DNA from: Oscillospiraceae bacterium
Lineage (GTDB): Bacteria > Bacillota > Clostridia > Oscillospirales > UBA929
Length of the DNA stretch: 10,820 nucleotides
Reading direction: 5' to 3'
Assembly: GCA_031271525.1 (NCBI GenBank)
Contig: JAISVO010000126.1
Location: 1-10,820, forward strand
Under the pieces are notes generated by a model. The model worked only from the letters and a program-made list of their open reading frames with translations, was not told where the DNA came from and ran no database searches. Within the stretch, counting starts at the first letter, position 1. Every line of letters starts with the position of its first letter. Below, one piece after another: positions 6,790 through 10,820 of the stretch. The position numbers and the translations under genes are program-made.

Positions 6790-9288
6790 ATGCCGAATCA
6801 ATTTTTTGAGACAGACAAAACCATCGTCCGTCCGAGAGTCAACAAACTGTTGGAGGAAGCGGTGAAGCGCCCCCTCACAGTCGTCCGGGCCGGAACCGGA
6901 GAGGGCAAAACACGCGCCGTATATGATTTCACCCGGGCGTACCCCACCGCATGGATGCAGCTCTCGGGGCCAGACAACGCCGGGTCGCGGTTCTGGGCGA
7001 AGTACATACAGGTCATATCCGGGTGGAACGAGCGGTTTGCCGAACACTGTAAGGCGGCGGGGTTCCCCGATACGGAGGATCGGATCAACCGGCATCTTAA
7101 CGCGCGCAAGCGCCACACCCCGGAGCGGAAGGTTTTGATCGTACTGGACGACGTCCACCTGATCAAGCATCCCGACGTCCTGCGCTTTCTGGAACGGGGA
7201 CTTCTCACGGCGGAGGAGAACACCTCGGTCATCCTCATTTGCCGCGATCTGCCCGGCTTCCTCGAGCGCAGACGCCCGGTCCCCGACATCACCGAAGAAG
7301 ATTTGCGGTTCACCGAGAGCGAGCTTGCGTTTTGCCTCGGGCCGGGGAACGCGTCGCCGCAAAATATCCACGAGATTATGGCGGACACAAAGGGCTGGGC
7401 GTTTTCGGTCAGCCTTGTGGCGCGGTCGCTCCGCCGCGCGCCGGGCTACGCCGGTTACGTCCGGAATGGGATGCGGCAGAACGTCTTCACCCTGATGGAG
7501 ACGGAAGTTTACGAAAAATCCTCCCCCCAGCTGCGGCGGTTTCTGGTGCGCCTGACCCTAATCGACCATCTGTCGGAGGAGCTGATCAGCCGGCTCGCCG
7601 GCTACGACGCGGAGCTGCTCGGCGAATTGCGCCGGCTGAACGCGTATATCCGTTTTGACAGCTTCATCAACGCCTACCTGATCCACCATCTCTTTTGGGA
7701 CTTTCTGACGGCTCGGCGGGGGATACTGACCGAGGGGGAAATTACCGAAACCTACCGGCTGACCGCCGATTGGTGCGCGCAGAACGGCTTCCACGTCGAC
7801 GCGCTGACGTATTACGAAAAGGTCGGCGACTATCCGGCGATCATCCGGGTCTTGAACAGCCTGCCGGTGCAGCTTCCGTACGACATCGCCCTCTGCGCGG
7901 CCGGCATCTTCGAGCGGGCGCCGGAGGAGTTTGCGTACAGCGTGGAGGACTTCGCCGTGACGCATCTGCGGATGTCGGTCAACCTCTGCCGCTGGACCGA
8001 AACGCCGCCGCTGATGCGGCGATATGAGGAGAATCTGGATCGTCTTCCGGATTTTGACCGGGCCAGAACATTGGGTGGGCTGTGCTACAGCTTCGCCACC
8101 TTCCGCGCCTTGATGGGTACGGCGGACGGAAAGATTGATTTTCAGGACTACTACGCCAAGATGGACGAATGCCTGTCGGTTGCGGAAAGGCCGTTCGGCC
8201 GGGACCTGTACGCCGACACGCCGATCGGGTTCTGGGCGAGTTTGGCCGGTTCCTCCCGTGCCGGCGCTCCGCAGGAGTACTGCGCCGCCGCCGAGCGCTC
8301 GGTGCGGGTGATCGGGCGGCACTTCCCCGGCGCCGCCGCCGGACTGGACATCCTCTGCCGTGGAGAACTGAGCTTTTATCAGGGGGACATCCCCGCTGCC
8401 GAACGGACGGTCACCGAAGCGCTGACCCTCGCGCGTAAAAACGGGCAGTTTGAAGTCATGCACAAGGCGCTGTTCGACCTCCTTCGGATGGCGCTCGGGC
8501 AGGGCAGCCACCGGAAGGCCGGGCTGATCTTAAACGACATCGACGCCTTGCGGGGCGAGAGCGGGTATATCCACCGGTTTGTCAACTACGATATGGCACT
8601 GGCGTGGTTTTTCTGCGCCCTGAGACGGCCCGTGTCGGCCCCCTCTTGGCTTCAAGAGGATTTCTCCTCCTACCGGCACGCGTACTTCCTTGAAAATACC
8701 GCAAACCAACTGAAGGCGAGGGTTTGCTATAACACCGGCGCTTACTCCAAGCTGCTGACATATATCAGCGAGATGAAGCGGCGCGAGTCGATCCTGTACG
8801 GGCGGATCGAGCTGCTCGCGCTGGAAGCGTGCTGTTACCTCCGCCTAAAAGACCGGGCCTCGGCGCTCACAGCCCTGCGGGACGCCTATCGGGAGGCGTC
8901 GCCCAACAACATCCTGACCCCGTTCGCAGAGCTTGGCCGGGATATGCGCACCTTGGCGGCGGCCGGGTTGCGGGATCCCGGATGTGAAGTCCCCGCCGAA
9001 TGGCTCGCGAAGGTTATGCGGAAATCCGCCACCTTCGCGAAGACCCAGTCGCTGATGATCGCGGCCTACGAAAAAGACAGCGGGCAAACGAGGCGGGTGA
9101 CCCTGTCGGCGCGGGAGAAAGGCATCCTATCCGACCTCTACCGGGGGCTGAGCCGCCCTGAAATCTCCGATAAACAGGGGCTTTCGGTCAACACCGTCAA
9201 TTCGTCGGTCAACAATATCTTCAGCAAGCTCGGGGCGCGGAGCCTCGTGGACGCCGTGCGGATCGCGGCCGAGGAAAATCTTCTATAA
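6790..9288 (+). CDS. MalT/LAL-type LuxR-family transcriptional regulator with ATPase domain
   Basis: This 832 aa cytoplasmic regulator has a signal-transduction ATPase at the N-terminus and a LuxR helix-turn-helix at the C-terminus. The Walker A motif is AGTGEGKT (34-41) and Walker B is KVLIVLDDVH (114-123). The ATPase and winged-helix region runs to about 310, followed by a long helical TPR-like sensor region (about 320-740). The DNA-binding domain is at 772-832 (LSAREKGIL...GLSRPEISDKQGLSVNTVNSSVNNIFSKLG). The layout and size match MalT (about 900 aa), whose relatives oligomerise on binding ATP and an inducer. The inducer is unknown here, and no maltose genes are adjacent. I chose the ATG at 6790 because GAGAGGG (6774-6780) lies 9 nt upstream; an in-frame ATG at 6769 lacks a site and is too close to the transcription start. 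It has its own promoter. The next gene has a separate promoter sharing sequence with this one, so self-regulation and regulation of AIM24-ZIP are plausible. Confidence 0.92.
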   Translation: MPNQFFETDKTIVRPRVNKLLEEAVKRPLTVVRAGTGEGKTRAVYDFTRAYPTAWMQLSGPDNAGSRFWAKYIQVISGWNERFAEHCKAAGFPDTEDRINRHLNARKRHTPERKVLIVLDDVHLIKHPDVLRFLERGLLTAEENTSVILICRDLPGFLERRRPVPDITEEDLRFTESELAFCLGPGNASPQNIHEIMADTKGWAFSVSLVARSLRRAPGYAGYVRNGMRQNVFTLMETEVYEKSSPQLRRFLVRLTLIDHLSEELISRLAGYDAELLGELRRLNAYIRFDSFINAYLIHHLFWDFLTARRGILTEGEITETYRLTADWCAQNGFHVDALTYYEKVGDYPAIIRVLNSLPVQLPYDIALCAAGIFERAPEEFAYSVEDFAVTHLRMSVNLCRWTETPPLMRRYEENLDRLPDFDRARTLGGLCYSFATFRALMGTADGKIDFQDYYAKMDECLSVAERPFGRDLYADTPIGFWASLAGSSRAGAPQEYCAAAERSVRVIGRHFPGAAAGLDILCRGELSFYQGDIPAAERTVTEALTLARKNGQFEVMHKALFDLLRMALGQGSHRKAGLILNDIDALRGESGYIHRFVNYDMALAWFFCALRRPVSAPSWLQEDFSSYRHAYFLENTANQLKARVCYNTGAYSKLLTYISEMKRRESILYGRIELLALEACCYLRLKDRASALTALRDAYREASPNNILTPFAELGRDMRTLAAAGLRDPGCEVPAEWLAKVMRKSATFAKTQSLMIAAYEKDSGQTRRVTLSAREKGILSDLYRGLSRPEISDKQGLSVNTVNSSVNNIFSKLGARSLVDAVRIAAEENLL

Positions 9289-9292
9289 ACAA

Positions 9293-9321
9293 TTGCCAAG
9301 CGTATCCATAAGGTGTATACT
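9293..9321 (+). promoter_or_regulatory. Sigma-A-type promoter of the AIM24-ZIP unit
   Basis: TTGCCA (9293-9298) and TATACT (9316-9321) are separated by 17 bp, just after the stop of the LuxR-type gene. The start should be near 9328, giving a leader of about 29 nt. TATAC (9316-9320) and GTATA (9327-9331) form an inverted repeat around the -10/start region, and ATACTGTA (9317-9324) matches the core of the 6756-6766 palindrome. No terminator is seen between 9288 and this promoter, so read-through from the regulator gene is also possible. Confidence 0.7.
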
Positions 9322-9356
9322 GTACCGTATAAACCAACCGAAAGGGCGGCGGATGT

Positions 9357-10052
9357 ATGAATTTCAGAATTACACAGAGCACGGCGTTCCCTCTGGCGGA
9401 GATCACCCTCTCCCGAGGCGAGGAGATTCAAATCGAGCGTGGCTGTATGGCATACCACACCGGCGGCGTTGAGCTGGAAGGGAAGATGAACAGCGGCGGC
9501 GGGGGTCTGGGCGGCTTCGTGAGGGCTGTCGGGCGCTCGATGACAAGCGGCGAGAGTTTTTTTATCACAAGGGCGAAAGGAATCAACGACGGCGCGAAAA
9601 TCGCGATTGCCCCGGCGGTGCCGGGTGCGATCCGGGAACTGACCTTGGGCGCGGAACAGTGGAGGATCCGCGATTCGTCCTTCCTCGCGTGCGACGGCGG
9701 CGTGAGTTACGAGATGAAGCGCCAATCCATCGGGAAGGCGCTCTTCGGCGGTACCGGCGGCTTCTTTATCATGGAGACGAAGGGCACCGGCTCGATGCTG
9801 GTCAATAGCTACGGCGACATTCTGGAGCTTTCGCTGAACGGACGGGATCCCCTTGTTGTGGACAACACCCATGTGGTCGCTTGGAGCACGTCGTTGCAGT
9901 ATGACATCAAGGTGGCGTCCGGGATCTTCGGCTTCACTTCGGGCGAGGGGCTCGTCAACGAGTTCCACGGCGTCGGTACGGTGCTGATCCAAACCCGGAA
10001 CATCCAAGCCCTCGCGGAGGCTGTGATTCCGTTTTTACCCACCGGGAAGTAG
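9357..10052 (+). CDS. AIM24-family protein (TIGR00266 type)
   Basis: This 231 aa protein is recognised as the AIM24/TIGR00266 group. Features include an N-terminal QSTAFPLAEITLSRGEEIQIERGCMAYHT, a glycine-rich loop (GGGGLGGFVRAVGRSMTSGESFF, about residues 43-65), GGTGGFFIMETKGTG (about 129-143), a VVDNTHVVAWS segment, and the closing GEGLVNEFHGVGTVLIQTRN. The fold is a beta-rich barrel-like trimer in solved homologues. The bacterial role is not established; the yeast mitochondrial relative helps organise membrane complexes. There is no signal peptide or transmembrane helix. The ATG at 9357 follows AAAGGGCGGCGG. The gene has its own promoter and is followed after 14 bp by a ZIP transporter, almost certainly in one transcript. 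Length is normal for the family. A metal-related role is only a guess from this neighbour. Confidence 0.92.
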   Translation: MNFRITQSTAFPLAEITLSRGEEIQIERGCMAYHTGGVELEGKMNSGGGGLGGFVRAVGRSMTSGESFFITRAKGINDGAKIAIAPAVPGAIRELTLGAEQWRIRDSSFLACDGGVSYEMKRQSIGKALFGGTGGFFIMETKGTGSMLVNSYGDILELSLNGRDPLVVDNTHVVAWSTSLQYDIKVASGIFGFTSGEGLVNEFHGVGTVLIQTRNIQALAEAVIPFLPTGK

Positions 10053-10066
10053 AGGGGAAAGGCCGC

Positions 10067-10820
10067 TTGCATACGGAGATTTTGCTTGGCGTATCGGTTC
10101 CGATGCTGGGTACTGTTTTGGGGGCTGCCGTTGTCTTTCTGTTCCGGGGTGAGTTGAACCCCCGGATTCAGAAGAGTCTGCTCGGGTTCGCCTCGGGGGT
10201 AATGATCGCGGCCTCCGTCTGGTCGCTTTTGATCCCCGCTATCGAGATGTCGGAAAAAAGCGGCGGAGCTCCGGCTTGGCTTCCGGCCGGAGCCGGGTTC
10301 CTCGCCGGGATCGGTTTCCTCCTCCTCCTCGATCTGCTGATTCCCCACATCCATATCGGAGGCGGTTCAGAGGGTAAGCAATCGGTCCTCGGCAGGAGCG
10401 CCATGCTGGTGCTCGCCGTAACGCTACACAACATCCCCGAAGGGATGGCGGTGGGCGTTGTCTTCGCCGGGGTGTTGAGCGGGGAGCCGGGTATGAGCCT
10501 TGCCGCGGCGTTTACCCTATCCGCCGGGATCGCCCTGCAAAACCTCCCGGAGGGCGCGGTTGTCGCCATGCCGATGATCGCGGGCGACGTCCGGCGGGGC
10601 AAAGCTTTCGCCTACGGCGTCCTCTCGGGGCTTGTCGAGCCGGTCGCAGCCCTCATGACCGTCGCGCTTACGGCGCTGATTACCCCCGCGCTGCCGTTTA
10701 TCCTCGCGTTCGCTGCCGGCGCGATGATCTATGTAGTCATCGAGGAGTTGATCCCCGAGGCGCAAAACGGCGAACACAGCAACGCCGGCACGGTCGGCGC
10801 GGCGCTGGGCTTCGTCCTGA
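10067..10820 (+). CDS. ZIP-family divalent metal transporter (GufA-like), 3' end outside window
   Basis: This is an integral membrane protein predicted to import divalent metals such as zinc, iron or manganese. A frame starting with TTG at 10067 stays open to the window end (251 codons). GAGGGG (10052-10057) lies 9 nt upstream; no ATG occurs in frame until 10103, inside the first membrane helix. The metal-path motifs are both present: HNIPEGMAVG in TM IV (about residues 125-134) and LQNLPEGAVVAMP in TM V (about 159-171). The late helix carries the typical IEELIPEA (about 225-232). A short loop with HIHIGGG (about 102-108) fits the histidine-containing TM III-IV loop. Earlier hydrophobic helices lie at about 5-24 and 34-54. 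Roughly 15-25 residues are missing at the C-terminus by comparison with family length. It is the second gene of the AIM24 unit. The metal cannot be assigned from sequence. Confidence 0.9.
   Translation, partial: MHTEILLGVSVPMLGTVLGAAVVFLFRGELNPRIQKSLLGFASGVMIAASVWSLLIPAIEMSEKSGGAPAWLPAGAGFLAGIGFLLLLDLLIPHIHIGGGSEGKQSVLGRSAMLVLAVTLHNIPEGMAVGVVFAGVLSGEPGMSLAAAFTLSAGIALQNLPEGAVVAMPMIAGDVRRGKAFAYGVLSGLVEPVAALMTVALTALITPALPFILAFAAGAMIYVVIEELIPEAQNGEHSNAGTVGAALGFVL

Noticed and set aside
7558..8511. Minus-strand open frame (317 codons) inside the LuxR-type gene
   Set aside because: It is antisense to the helical sensor region, without a family match, and is explained by codon bias in GC-rich coding DNA.
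9138..10007. Minus-strand open frame (289 codons) across the LuxR end and AIM24 gene
   Set aside because: It crosses two supported + strand genes and a promoter, and has no motifs or suitable start.

Overview
The window reads as chromosomal DNA of a moderately GC-rich Gram-positive anaerobe, most likely Bacillota class Clostridia (Oscillospiraceae-like). This is inferred from strong AGGAGG-type ribosome binding sites, GTG and TTG starts, consensus sigma-A promoters, and the protein families present: an HxlR regulator, a chemoreceptor with tandem HAMP-like units, a TPR-tailed family 2 glycosyltransferase and a MalT-like LuxR regulator. I see no rRNA, tRNA, CRISPR array, insertion sequence, integrase or phage structural gene.

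Left part (1-720, + strand): the last 35 codons of an HxlR-family regulator, an overlapping small zinc-ribbon protein, a doubtful small ORF, and a clear rho-independent terminator at 674-713 that closes this rightward unit.

Middle left (800-5040, - strand): a two-gene unit read leftwards. A sigma-A-type promoter (5010-5038) precedes glycogen phosphorylase glgP, followed after 43 bp by a membrane methyl-accepting chemotaxis protein. The pair suggests a link between use of stored glycogen and taxis, but this rests only on gene order.

Middle (5061-6600): a short low-GC stretch with a doubtful 50-codon ORF, then a solo family 2 glycosyltransferase with a TPR-like tail (+). It converges, with a 2 bp gap, on a small unrecognised protein gene (-) that has a very strong ribosome binding site.

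Right part (6712-10820, + strand): a large MalT/LAL-type LuxR regulator (832 aa) with its own near-consensus promoter, then an AIM24-family protein with a second promoter, followed 14 bp later by a ZIP-family metal transporter that starts at TTG and runs off the window end. Both promoters carry TTGCCA at -35 and an ATACTGTA core at or just after -10, so the regulator may control itself and the downstream AIM24-ZIP pair.

I found no strong case for a wholly new system. The best leads are the shared promoter element of the LuxR-AIM24-ZIP cluster, the glgP-chemoreceptor unit and two unrecognised small proteins.
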